Shown piece by piece: positions 26,504 through 37,238 of a stretch of DNA of 64,000 nucleotides (positions are counted from its first letter, which is position 1; each line of letters starts with the position of its first letter). Under the pieces are notes generated by a model. The model did not search any database, was not told where the DNA came from, and saw nothing but the letters and a program-made list of their open reading frames with translations. The stretch spans positions 15,747,217-15,811,216 of the forward strand of contig NC_083561.1 in NCBI RefSeq assembly GCF_019925205.1. The letters are read 5' to 3'. This stretch comes from Metopolophium dirhodum. Lineage: Eukaryota; Arthropoda; Insecta; Hemiptera; Aphididae. A program made the translations under genes and the position numbers.

Positions 26504-26773
26504 TTATTGTTGCCGGTGTTGTTGTTGTTGTTGCTGTTGTTGCTGCTGCTGCTGTTGTACGCGCAGGTATATTGAGAGATAACCCAAATGTTGGATTGGT
26601 TCGTATTCGTGTAGAGGTACACATATAATAATATAATAATGATCGGGCGTGCGCTCTCGATGAGCGCTGATGAAGACATCACTCGGCGGCGGCTGCTGCG
26701 ATGGCGATGGCGGCTGCGGCGGCGGCGGTCTGCTGCCTGTCGAAGGTCGGCCTGTTTGCCTCCCAGGTGGCAT
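26504..26773 (-). CDS. Pro- and Gln-rich open frame, possible exon
   Basis: An ATG at 26773 opens an 89-residue frame ending in TAA. It reads MPPGRQTGRPSTGSRPPPPQ, continues with Pro/Ser/Gln, and closes with a polyglutamine run encoded by mixed CAG and CAA codons, then HRQQ. The frame is also open about 22 codons upstream of the ATG (including GGTLQYVAATAVLG). Mixed Gln codons and Pro/Gln-rich composition are typical of transcription-regulator low-complexity regions. The centre, however, is encoded by ATTATATTATTATATG-type sequence like the surrounding noncoding DNA, which argues against it. It sits inside the inferred giant intron, same strand. Confidence 0.25.
   Translation of the reverse strand: MPPGRQTGRPSTGSRPPPPQPPSPSQQPPPSDVFISAHRERTPDHYYIIICVPLHEYEPIQHLGYLSIYLRVQQQQQQQQQQQQQHRQQ
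26517..26557. repeat. (GTT/GCT)n interrupted tract
   Basis: An interrupted trinucleotide run of GTT, GCT and a few variants. It encodes the polyglutamine end of the minus-strand open frame at 26504-26773. Confidence 0.85.
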
Positions 26774-28287
26774 TCCTAGTACCGCAGTCGCCGCGACGTA
26801 CTGCAGGGTGCCGCCAGCGCTAAACCACCGACGTTATTGTCTCTCTCACTCTATATATATATTCTATTCCTGTCCGCGGTCCAATTTACGACCGACTTCG
26901 GTTCGTACAGGTAGGTGCAATATAATAGTGTAACTACTGCAGGATATTCGGCAGCACCCTGCACGTCATCCCGAAAAAAATTACAGCAGAAGCATATTGC
27001 GTTTATATTGAATTGTGTATTATGGAGAAAAAAAACCATATTATCTCTCGTGAATCGTGATTATAATTACAAATAAACGTGTTTCCGAAATGCTACAGCT
27101 CGTATACACCTAATACCTCTATATAAATATAATATAATACAAAATATATAGGCTGCATGCTTACAATCAACTTCATCTATATCGTAGTATAGGTAACACC
27201 TGACGCGGTCCAATAACGAGTTTCCACTTGATTATTCCGTTTCTTTTCATCCCCCCCCCCTCCCACCGCGTGTACAAATAATCCGGTCCGATATAACTCC
27301 GAAATAATCGTCAAAAATAAACGTATACCTACCTATATTATGAATATATGAACAAGACACGTATATAGCTATACATATATAATACACTTCAGTGACATAG
27401 TCATGAGGGAAGTTTAACAGGGTATACGTTATAATATTAAGTACCTAGTACCTACCAATAATGGTTGATTATTTTAACGATATAATCATTATCTCGAAAA
27501 ACATTAACCTTTTTGAAATATTTTAGGTTAAATAATATAAATTTTAATCAACATTTTCAAAAATCAACTTCCTATAGTAGAATTACCAAATCTCAAGTAA
27601 ATTCAAACTTAAATAATTTTTCACCATCGTCAAATATTGTCACTATTGTATTTTAATAATACTTAATAATATTGCATTGTGATTGGTTTTTCTCGAAATA
27701 TATAATATATATTTTTTATTTACGTATGGACTTAAGTGAAAAAATGATAGTGACCTCCCACTCGATTTAGCCCTAATTAAGCCATTGGAATACTTGAGAT
27801 GTAGAAGATCGTATATATTATTTGATTTAAAAAAGTAAAACAAATCGTCTGAGCCCTTTTTTCCTTTGACGCTGCAGACTGCAAAGTATCATAATATATA
27901 TAATTATTTATTATAATAGCTTGCCAGGGTCAGTTTTTTTTTGTTTATTTATTAAGTAAACTCGTTATTTATATTCGCCCAGCTTTGTCCTGACTACAAG
28001 CACCTATTATTTATCGTTATTATACCAATGTCAGTGTTATGCCAGTATTACTATATATACGATTGTTCTGCAGTGTTGACTACGCTGCGTATATTTATTA
28101 TATGATATGATATATTGCGCTGCGGTGTACAAATACTTGAAGCAACGTCCGAAAGTTTGTCGTAAATTATACTCGGTGATGAATTTAAAACATAATAACG
28201 ATCAAATTATATAGTTTTTGGCATTCGCAAAAATCGGGAGGAATGCATCCCATGAGACTGTTTATCTTAAATACAACCTGCAGGTGA

Positions 28288-28578
28288 TTATAAATTTCGC
28301 GCTCTATCCCCGTCGGCACTTTCAAACTTTTGTCGAACGTTCAACATTTTTGCACTAAAGTTAATTATGTATTTATATAGCTGTATAATTGACCAAACGA
28401 GAAAACTCGATAGCCCGGAGTCGTAAATTTCCTCTTTAACGTCTTCGCCGGTTTTTTTCCTACTCTTCCAACTGCAGGCAACAGCCAGTCTCTGCCGCAG
28501 CAGACAGTGGACTTTGAACGTCACTGGTAAATTTATTACTATTTGTGCCCGATTTGAGTGCTTCCTGTTCCGTAGCTC
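28288..28578 (-). CDS. 97-codon open frame without early ATG; possible exon
   Basis: The minus strand is open for 97 codons from an in-frame TAA at 28579-28581 to a TAA at 28288-28290. The only ATG is late. The middle has a charged stretch (KSRKKTGEDVKEEIYDSG) and then a hydrophobic stretch (SSFLVWSIIQLYKYIINF). Codon use is not repetitive. Against it, the opposite strand at 28478-28526 has a textbook acceptor (long C/T tract, CTGCAG) and a donor (CACTG followed by gtaaat) around 49 bases open in two frames. One strand may therefore be a real exon and the other its shadow. No family is recognised. Confidence 0.2.
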   Translation of the reverse strand, partial: ELRNRKHSNRAQIVINLPVTFKVHCLLRQRLAVACSWKSRKKTGEDVKEEIYDSGLSSFLVWSIIQLYKYIINFSAKMLNVRQKFESADGDRARNL

Positions 28579-30070
28579 TTATAGAGTTTAAAAAGTCTAT
28601 ACGGCCATACTGCAGATTTGATCTATAGACCACAAAGAGACGTCCAATAAACTACTTTTATATAGTATAGTGTTTTTATACATTTATATAATATATTATT
28701 ACACACACATAGATGTATACGGTAATGTCGATATAGTATAATGCTATATAGCTACGGCATGATGCGGTATATACAAGTAAAATGTATTGCTTAGCTGCTA
28801 AATCTTCGCCAATCGCGGACGACACGTTGTTTTACCGGGATAACACATGATAAATTGATGTGCGTATAATGTATATAGTATACTTTCAGCGCACCGATAT
28901 GGCAATATATATATTGTATGGTATATAGGTACAATATACGTATATACAATAACGAGGTGTATTTTTCCTACAAGTATCGCGTATATTATTATGAGCGAGA
29001 CGGTTCCCAAGAATAGAGAAGAGTGAAAAAAAATAAAATATATATTCATGCGAATCGAACAGAATAATCGCCGAGAACGCGCATGTATAGGATACATATT
29101 TTAGTATACACATCATAATATATATAGACACGTCATATAATAGTATAGTTTTTCTCCTTAGGGTTTTAAATTCTATACGAAAAACGTGAAAATTTACGTG
29201 TCCGTCGCACGATACATATTTTACGCCTACAACTGCGAATATATCACACCCGGACCTATTGGCTATTATAATATGTAGATGTATACAGATCCGAGTTGCC
29301 GGGTGTACCCGCCGTATATTTCTATATGCGATCGCGCAATATGTTCAAAAAATCGCGGACAATAAATAAACAAATACGTGTACGGGTAAAACGCCTATAA
29401 TATAATATACAATATCTCGGCTTTTGGTATAAGACGTACGAGCTCAGTGAGATTCTTCTCGGGTGGAAACGATTCGTCTGGAACGCGCGACTCTCGCATA
29501 CCTACGTTACGCTCGCACAATGCGAACACAATTCGTACATATAAATCACGCTGACATACATGTATATATATATATATATATACACCTATATATTAATAAT
29601 ACATTATTTCTGTTTGCGTGCCACAGAAACGGTACTCGCGTGTTCGATCGGTATATAGGTACGCGTGTATTATATACCTCCAACCTCCATAATATAATAT
29701 ACGACGGCGCGCATTGTCGTCGGATCACCTGCGCAACGCTGTACGACAATAATACATAATAATATAATATAATTTTATATTCATCGTCGTCGGACACGGT
29801 GCATAATGTGCGGCGACGAGAATATACGAGTATAATACGGTACAGTAATAATCGCTATTAGGTACCTATATATTATTATTATTATTCGACGAATAGAAAA
29901 ATATGATGATGATATCATCATATTGAGACGGACACGCGTCTTCTGCTGTCCGGCGACCTGGACCGAACATACCTCAACGGTGGCACCTACACCGACGCTC
30001 GGCCAAGTCTGTATATACACTACACAATATTATAAATTTATCATATTACACTAGTCGGAATATTAATAAT

Positions 30071-30103
30071 GATGATAATAATAATAATAATAATAATAAT
30101 AAT
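30071..30103. repeat. (AAT)n microsatellite
   Basis: About eleven AAT units in noncoding DNA. Confidence 0.95.
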
Positions 30104-31674
30104 GTACAAACGGCGGCAGACGGGAGCTCTCTAGTGTGCGCGCGCCCGCACAAAAGAAGAGTGTCGTGTCATGAGATTATGGTAATATTATGTGTTGAAA
30201 ACCCAACGACGACGACTGCCGGTACACATATACATGTAATATATAAGTATAATACGTGTACGTCGGATCGCGTTATTAGTGGCCGGACATGTTCGTTATA
30301 ATATTACCGCGTGTGATATAACCGACACGGACGGACGGACGGAAATATCTCGGCGTGCTTAAAATATGTATATTGTATTATTATTATAGCATAGGTACGA
30401 AGAAGACGCGCTCACTACGTTATTATACAATATATTATTCAAAATAAGGTTTTCTTTTTTCTTTTCCGTGATTAATTAGTAGCCGAGGGAGGGTTTTATA
30501 CGTATACGTATATATTATAATATATGTGTCACGTGTGAATGATGCCTTAATTAACCAGTCGTGTCCCACTTCGATCCAGTCGAGCGGGGAACGCAAAACA
30601 TGGACGGTTAGGTCTGCACCCCCGTCGTCGGTCAAAAAAATAAATAACGCTTCGTGTGCGTGAATATATACAGATACGACATGCATTGTGCCCCGCGCGT
30701 GTATAATAACAGGTATATATAGTATGCATAACAATATAGTTGTACCTATCTACGACGAGTGTTATTATAATTATTTGTACAACAAAATGGAACACCGCCG
30801 ACCATTAAATTATCCCGCGGAGACTTGAACGCTCCCCCTGCGCGCAGCTCAGGCACCGCGGCGGCGTACGGGTTGTACCTACTTACATAATATTATTATT
30901 ATACAACGAAAAATTGTAATTTCTTATTAATATTATGTTGTACGTTGCATATCTTATCCTAAAGATTTTTTCCTATTATATTTCCAAAGTTTAGTTATTG
31001 ATAAACGATATGTATGTAGGTGATCTTTGATGTCGATAAATATTTATTGTTTTTATATTTTATAATAATATAGCCCGTGTGGCCATGTCTATCAAGTCTG
31101 ACTGCGCGGTTTTACAGTTTCCTATACTTCCCAATGTTGGCGTACTACTAATCTACTAATCTACTAATATTACTTACTGTATACGCGTCAGAATAACGAG
31201 ACGAAAATAATATAAAAACAAAAAATAACACAAACAAAAATCTACTTTGAAAAACGCACGCCATGGCATAGTGCACGCGTCCGACATCTCGTACGTATAT
31301 CATAATAATAATATAGTAATCCGTCTCGTGTGTATATAAATTATACTCGAACGCAGCTCATTGGCTCGTTGGCCTCGCGCTACAAGAGTGTGTGATGCGC
31401 GCCACAAGTATATACTTATACCTATACGTTATAGTTGTAGTTCTGTACACACGCGTTATAATAAACGAAGAACTGTTGCCATGCCTATAATAATATTAAT
31501 AATAATAATAAAAATACTACATAATATGCTATGTATGGTATAATATTTGTAGTGTATACCGCGTATGTATCTACACACGATTTACCTGCGGGTCATAACG
31601 GCAGGAAATTTTGTAATGCCGGACAAAAGAAATAACACATATAGGTACACACACTCGATCGAGACCCTCGTCGG

Positions 31675-31700
31675 TATTATTATTATTATTATTATTATTA
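31675..31700. repeat. (ATT)n microsatellite
   Basis: Eight to nine ATT units, read as Ile or Asn runs in spurious open frames on the two strands. Confidence 0.95.
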
Positions 31701-31932
31701 CGTTGTATATTATGCGCCCGAGCATTGCCTCCGCCGCCGCGGTTGTTTGATATCGATTGGGATAAAAACGTCGGATCGCTATAATTCCCCCGAGTGATGT
31801 GCGACCCCGTCGCGGTCGTGGCGTCGCGTCCCCACTCGAGTGACGTGCATGATGGTAAACGCACAACGCACACGGGAATCGCATTTTTGAATTATTATAC
31901 CCAGCCAAAACGTTAAACGTTGCAGAAACTGT

Positions 31933-32328
31933 GTATACGGGGTGAGCCGTTTGACTGGCTACACTAATTTTCCAAATTAAAATGTTATTTTTTATTTTGA
32001 AGTATTTATATAATAGATACTAAATGTTTTTATTATTTTATCGGTATTCTTTATTTTAGATTTTATAGAGACACTGTCTCTCAGCAATACATCCTATATT
32101 TTTAATTTTATAATCTGAAGGATATTTTTCAACAAAAAAAATCCTGTAAATATTAATAATATCGAAACGTTTTTAATAAAGGTATCATAAACTAGGAAAA
32201 AATAGATTGTTATGAAAAATAAACAAAATATTATAGTGTTACACTTATTTAAAAAGTTTATACTATATTAAAACATTATTTTCAAAAGTACTAAAATTGA
32301 CTTGAAAAATTAGTGTAGCCTTGTATAC
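31933..32328. mobile_element. Inverted-repeat element (MITE-like), about 396 bp
   Basis: Both ends start GTATAC facing inward and share GGCTACACTAATTTT in inverted orientation (left 31957-31971, right 32306-32320). The left end carries about 16-18 extra bases (GGGGTGAGCCGTTTGACT) between GTATAC and the shared core. The interior is AT-rich and noncoding, with further partial complementarity. The TA within GTATAC could be a Tc1/mariner-type target duplication. It is non-autonomous. The superfamily is uncertain because the terminal repeats are imperfect. Confidence 0.65.
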
Positions 32329-34532
32329 AATTTAATATATATATACACGCGCGATACTGCTGTAGAGTTTAAGCGAGGGGAGTACGTAGCATATACTTAC
32401 ATACATACGCGTCGGGACCTAAGGCGAATTTTGTTACAAACGCAAACACACTGCAGGTTTTTGTTTATAAAGTGGTCTCATATAAAATAATATGTGTTAG
32501 GTATACATCGATATCCATTGCGAGAAACTTGATCGCTTACATTGGAATTTTAGAAGATATTTAAAACCATTTGGCTCATTTTTTATAGCAGCATCAAAAA
32601 TCGGGGCAATTTAATATATTATTTATATATGTAATAAATATACAATATTATACGACGGTCAATATGCCCATCGACGTTTGGGTTAAAAGCGAACGGCTTA
32701 TACAAAGAAGATGTCTAATTATGGGTTAGACTAAATACATGCAAATTAAAAATTTCTGTAGACAATTTGATCGATATAATATGTATACAATGTCTTATTA
32801 ATTATTATAATGAGAGAAAAATTATACACCCATTTCGAATTTATTCATGCACACTCGTCCGACGTCTGTAATAATATATAGAAAACAAAATCTCCATAGA
32901 CAAACCTATTCTTTGACTACACAATAACAATGTCATTATTATAATGGTAAAGATTTTTTTATTAGGAGTTTTTTCGTGCCAATCATCTTAGTGACACTAA
33001 TCATTATATAGTTGGCCATCATAAATAAAGGAACCAAGTATACGAATTACAATGGACTTTTTTTCCTTATAATCATCGTTAACAATATATGTATACTTCA
33101 AATATTAAAACCTGAGGATATAAATTTGAAAAAATCAAATATTATTATATTTTAAACCATGAATTAACTTCGGACCGGGGTCATGTCCCCTACGGTTCGG
33201 GTCCTTGCAACCTATTTCAAATGAGTGAGTTCTAAAAGTCAGAATCAAGGTTTTACTGCTACAAAATAAGAACAATAATATGTGAATTAATCAAGAGCCA
33301 CTTTTATAAGTATACCGTCGATATAATATATGATCCACGCGGATATTATGTATTGTTATAATGTATTGTTATTATTTATTTATTTGTATATTATTATCAT
33401 TGATATAATATTTATTAGAAACACCCCTTGGCTAGAAAACACAATGAAGACATTCAACTTTTCAATCACTTTTTTACCATGTATATGTTTGAACATGCCG
33501 TTTTATAGTATTTTAGTAAAAAAAAAACTGAATGGATTATTAAATGTATACCTTATACCTAAATGGCTACATAAATCTATAAAATAGCAATATAATTATA
33601 AACAAAAATGTCAACAATTATTGTGAAAAAAAATGCTGAGCATGCAGCTATACTTTGGGTGCGCTGGGTGACTATATTAACTTATTATAAACTATCCTAA
33701 GTGAACCTAAATTGTAACAAGATTAGTCATGACAATTGACAGTATATACAGACTGTTGTCTCAAAATAATCCCCCCGCCGTGTACCACTACAACATAGCA
33801 ACATAGCCCAATGCATTACATACAATGCGCGTATAAGGATATATATGTATTTTATTAATCCCTATTTTGAGCGATTGTAGTGTCATACTACTACTGCAGG
33901 TATTAAACTCAATAGAACGGAGATATTATTACATGATTAATGATTCTCCGGTAACTGGTAACTGGTAAGCATATAATAAACCCCAGTGAAGACTATTAAA
34001 ATAACCGTGATGTTGTCGATGATGTAGCTGTTGCAGAAGAAGGTAAATTTGTCCGAAATCATAATCCGACTACCTGAACCCAGACGACGGCTGCAGCAGA
34101 GGACTGCAAGTAATAATTTTTAGTTACAGCCTTACAGGTTAGGTATTGCATGCGCGACGAAGCACATAAGAATAATACGCATGGCACTATTAAATACATA
34201 TTAATATATTATTATGATATTATACACTCGCAATATTATGTAACGGAAAAAAAATGTCGTTTATTATATTGGGTAGGATTGTTTTCACCTGGTGCAGTTA
34301 CACGCGCATAACTTCATTAAATATCACGCAACTATACATAATAGTATAATATATTAATATGTGCATTGTACCTTCACGTTGGGGTTCCGGGAGCGTGCAT
34401 AATATGGATATATCAAAAATTGTGACTACGCCCCAATTAGTGTCGCATTTAACCTACTAAATATTGGCACCGGTCCAGCTGTTTAATTTAAATCGGCTGT
34501 CAAAAAATTATTTCTAATTAAAACATTGAACG
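32329..34532. other. Noncoding stretch
   Basis: AT-rich sequence inside the inferred giant intron. The only notable local feature is a GC-rich imperfect inverted motif at about 33172-33213 (CGGACCGGGG and CGGTTCGGGTCC). A possible 30-base minus-strand microexon lies at about 34077-34106 with AG and GT flanks. Nothing here can be called a gene. Confidence 0.5.
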
Positions 34533-34721
34533 ATGTCTCGCGCAGGGCGAACGTTTGAAATTGCTCCCGACGTTTCTCCCGCGTGTATTTGTTCAGCCTT
34601 CGTCAAGATCCAAGGACGGTTACCCACTAATAATGTCATTGGAAACCGCCAATGGACATCTCATTTAATATTCATCACGAATAACTATTATGGACACAGC
34701 TCGGATTTATATTTGTCTTAA
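34533..34721 (+). CDS. 62-codon ORF of unknown function
   Basis: This has a true ATG (acgATGTCTCGCGC) and 62 residues ending in TAA. The product starts MSRAGRTFEIAPDVSPACIC and has no recognisable domain. Inside it, at about 34599, is a good acceptor (gtgtatttgttcag). After that acceptor two frames are open to a stop, so the region could alternatively be a 3'-terminal exon. No poly(A) signal lies very near; AATAAA occurs at about 34981. It is antisense to the inferred minus-strand gene. Confidence 0.2.
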   Translation: MSRAGRTFEIAPDVSPACICSAFVKIQGRLPTNNVIGNRQWTSHLIFITNNYYGHSSDLYLS

Positions 34722-35127
34722 CGTCTATTCCTAGAATTTAAAACCGACGACGTACGGAGTACACAAACATGCCTTAATTGCGACGTCCTCCCCGCAGCTC
34801 AGTTTAATATTATGTTGTACATCTCTTAGTTCTTACTGCATTAAACGTTTTATAGCTCAACAACAAAACTTTTCCAATGATAATATTATCGATTACTAAT
34901 GCATTTATGGCTAGCGCTACTTATAATTATTTTTCGTATACCATTTGGCCTCGGTAGCTATATAATGTACCTATCATAATAATAAAACAAACGTTTCTAA
35001 GACAGTCAATACTCATATAAAATCATATAAATCCTATAAGGTGTACTCCACGAGTATGTGCGCATCCCTAATATAGTAATATATTTTAACACAATCGAAA
35101 TAATTTAATAATATCTAGTTGACTTAC

Positions 35128-35197
35128 CTCGGTTACATAATTTTCATCGGCTAAAACATTTGTTGGCAGAAGCATCAGACGATTTCGATCCCAGAGC
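35128..35197 (-). CDS. Coding exon, putative receptor tyrosine kinase helix D/insert start
   Basis: On the minus strand tttttttgtttttcag precedes 70 bases that end with a consensus donor (GAG followed by gtaagt). Only one frame is open. After one base completing a split codon it reads LWDRNRLMLLPTNVLADENY and then VTE. It ends in phase 0, exactly what the exon at 15911-16067 needs, so the two join as VTE-EEDDYQWW. In split receptor kinases the hinge is followed by a helix ending in a Leu-x-x-x-Arg pattern before the insert, which LWDRNR resembles. The splice sites make the exon call strong. The kinase reading rests on the pair together. Confidence 0.65.
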
Positions 35198-36269
35198 CTG
35201 AAAAACAAAAAAAAGAAACCGTGAGTATGAGAAAAACAAAAAAAACAATAGCGTACGATATGTTGTGATGCCTGTTGTAGATTAGTCTGTAGTATGCAGA
35301 GTATACTCATATACCTAGTAATTTACAGAAAACGTCATCCTGCCGTGTGTATAATCATATGCATAACGACCCCGTGGTAGAAGAGATGACCCGAGTCCCG
35401 AGGAGTGTAGCGTTGTTGGTTAACGCAATTTGGTGACATATACCGAAGTTTAATTACTAATAAGTATGTTAGTATCAATGCAGTACCCATATGTGTCGGT
35501 AGAGTATTTAGAAAATTATAAAGACATTTTTAAGTTCCCTAGCAGAAATTGGGATTATTGATAAGTTTTACTTCAAACAAGTTATATAATTCAATAAATA
35601 TGCATAGAAAGTCGAAACACCGTTATTGTTTTCAAAAAATAGAAAAGTTGTGTACAACATTTTTTTTTGTACTTTTATAATCAAGCAATGCAATTATGTA
35701 CTATTTAAGAGGACCCGCACTCTTATAATATCATATAATCATGTAATTCGCCAATAGATTGTACAATGATGTATATAATGAATAATATAGTCATATAGGA
35801 GCATCATCGGAACAGAAACTCTGGAACCAAAAAAGTAGGCCAAGGGGGAGGTATAATATAAAATATTTCCCCCCCCCCCTCCCCAGTAAATACGGCACAG
35901 AGTCGAGCACGTGTTTTTTCGTGTTTACATAATATTATTATGAGTATCCATGAAGTATCGAACCCTTTCGCCGGGCTCGTGCGAGAATTAAAAAAAACGC
36001 GCGCACCCATTTATAACGTACGTACCCGCGCGTACAAAGAAAATAAATTTACGCGGCAATCAAGATATCAACCGGTCCGAAGGTTGTTGTAACACAACAA
36101 TAATAACGAGAACACACGCGCGTATAATATTATTATTATGTGTGTGTGTGTGTGTGTACTGTGTAATGAATTGGAACCCCGCGGACAAGAAAATGAGATA
36201 TTTTTCTCTTTGCATCGTACATCGGTTTCACTCGTGACAACCGCGAGCGCGCGCGCTTATTTTATTTAC

Positions 36270-36344
36270 GTCGCACGCGTGCCACCGCGTTAATCCGTCT
36301 CCAGCTAATCGCCGCATTTTCCTCGATTTTGCCGCCGCCGACGT
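36270..36344 (-). CDS. Possible small exon of the minus-strand gene
   Basis: A 75-base segment lies between an acceptor (acgagattttcag) and a donor (GCGAC followed by gtaaat) on the minus strand. Two frames are open. One reads VGGGKIEENAAISWRRINAV followed by ARVR. It starts with two bases that would complete a codon left split (phase 1) by the candidate exon at 37085-37238. It ends in phase 1, which does not fit directly onto the exon at 35128-35197, so another exon would be needed between them. No domain is recognisable. Confidence 0.25.
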
Positions 36345-37084
36345 CTGAAAATCTCGTCGTGAAACAATATTATATTTATATATGTTGGCGTCAATACTCA
36401 ACCACCCATAACCGTTACACTAATTGATTTGCGACGTAAACATTGTTGTAACATTATAATGTCATATAGCCCGCGAGTAGGTGGCTATAGGAGGAATAAT
36501 ATCTTATATACGCGTATAATGTAGGTATGCATGTATATAATAAACCTACTACTGCTTCGTCCCCTGCCGAGTTTTTTCCCCGATTATTTTTAAAAGGTTT
36601 TAGGAATTTTTAGTTTTGAGCAGTTTGCATTTGCTACCTGAAGGTATAAACCACCCTCAATATTAAAACATTTTTTCTAGTATAAAAGGTTGTCTTCAAA
36701 CGCAGAGAAAAAAACTTTATTGATTTTTGTAACCGAATGTGCTTTAAGCTTTCCAATTCCAACATTATCATACTATATTTTATAGTCCTGCCCTAAAATA
36801 TCATAATAATGAATATTTGTTGTTCTTAAAATGTACCTCAATATCCTACTTTGGACCATGGGGTAATAGCGAATTGTTCTGTGCGTAATATAATATATGG
36901 TGTTCCGCGTAATAAAATATTCTACAAAGCGGAAGCCGTGCACGCATGTTCTTCTTGGAAAAATACAGCTTTTCGACAAATGCAAGTCGCTTCTTTTTTT
37001 TTATAGGAGTACCTACCTACTTATACAATATATTATAACGGCGTAATCAAAATAATCGTCTCGCAAACTGTGTTGCTTACTAAC

Positions 37085-37238
37085 CGTAGACACATTCGGG
37101 CTGCTCTGCGTAAAAACCGCCGCGAAGAAGTCTCGGACATTTTGGCTGACGCAGAGCAATTACCACAGCTGCGAGGCACGTCGACAACAGTACGCACGCG
37201 ACCGCAAGACGGCGGGTAACGAATCGTATACACGAGGT
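37085..37238 (-). CDS. Possible exon with one membrane-spanning segment
   Basis: The minus strand is open for 51 codons up to a donor-like TACG/gttagt at 37085. The product contains a hydrophobic stretch LAVACVLLSTCLAAVVIAL, preceded by RFVTRR and followed by RQPKCPRLLRGG, which fits a transmembrane helix or signal-anchor with basic flanks. The frame begins after TAG with no ATG, and the upstream AG lacks a pyrimidine tract, so the 5' boundary is unknown. A second frame has an ATG (MSETSSRRFLRR) and uses a neighbouring donor (GTTA/gtaagc). The plus strand is also open here, so GC-driven chance openness cannot be excluded. Confidence 0.25.

Larger units (their letters stand above)
16068..35127 (-). 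other. Inferred giant intron of the minus-strand gene
   Basis: The upstream exon ends in phase 0 and the downstream exon starts in phase 0, so this 19-kb stretch is best read as one intron. It is AT-rich, with many (TA)n tracts and microsatellites. CG-richer islands occur at about 17.6-17.85, 18.7-19.7, 22.05-23.0, 25.1-26.0, 26.5-27.0 and 28.3-28.55 kb. It holds an inverted-repeat element at 31933-32328. Several short open frames or splice-site pairs are noted separately; none is convincing as part of this gene. Other genes or alternative exons could be nested here. Confidence 0.45.
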
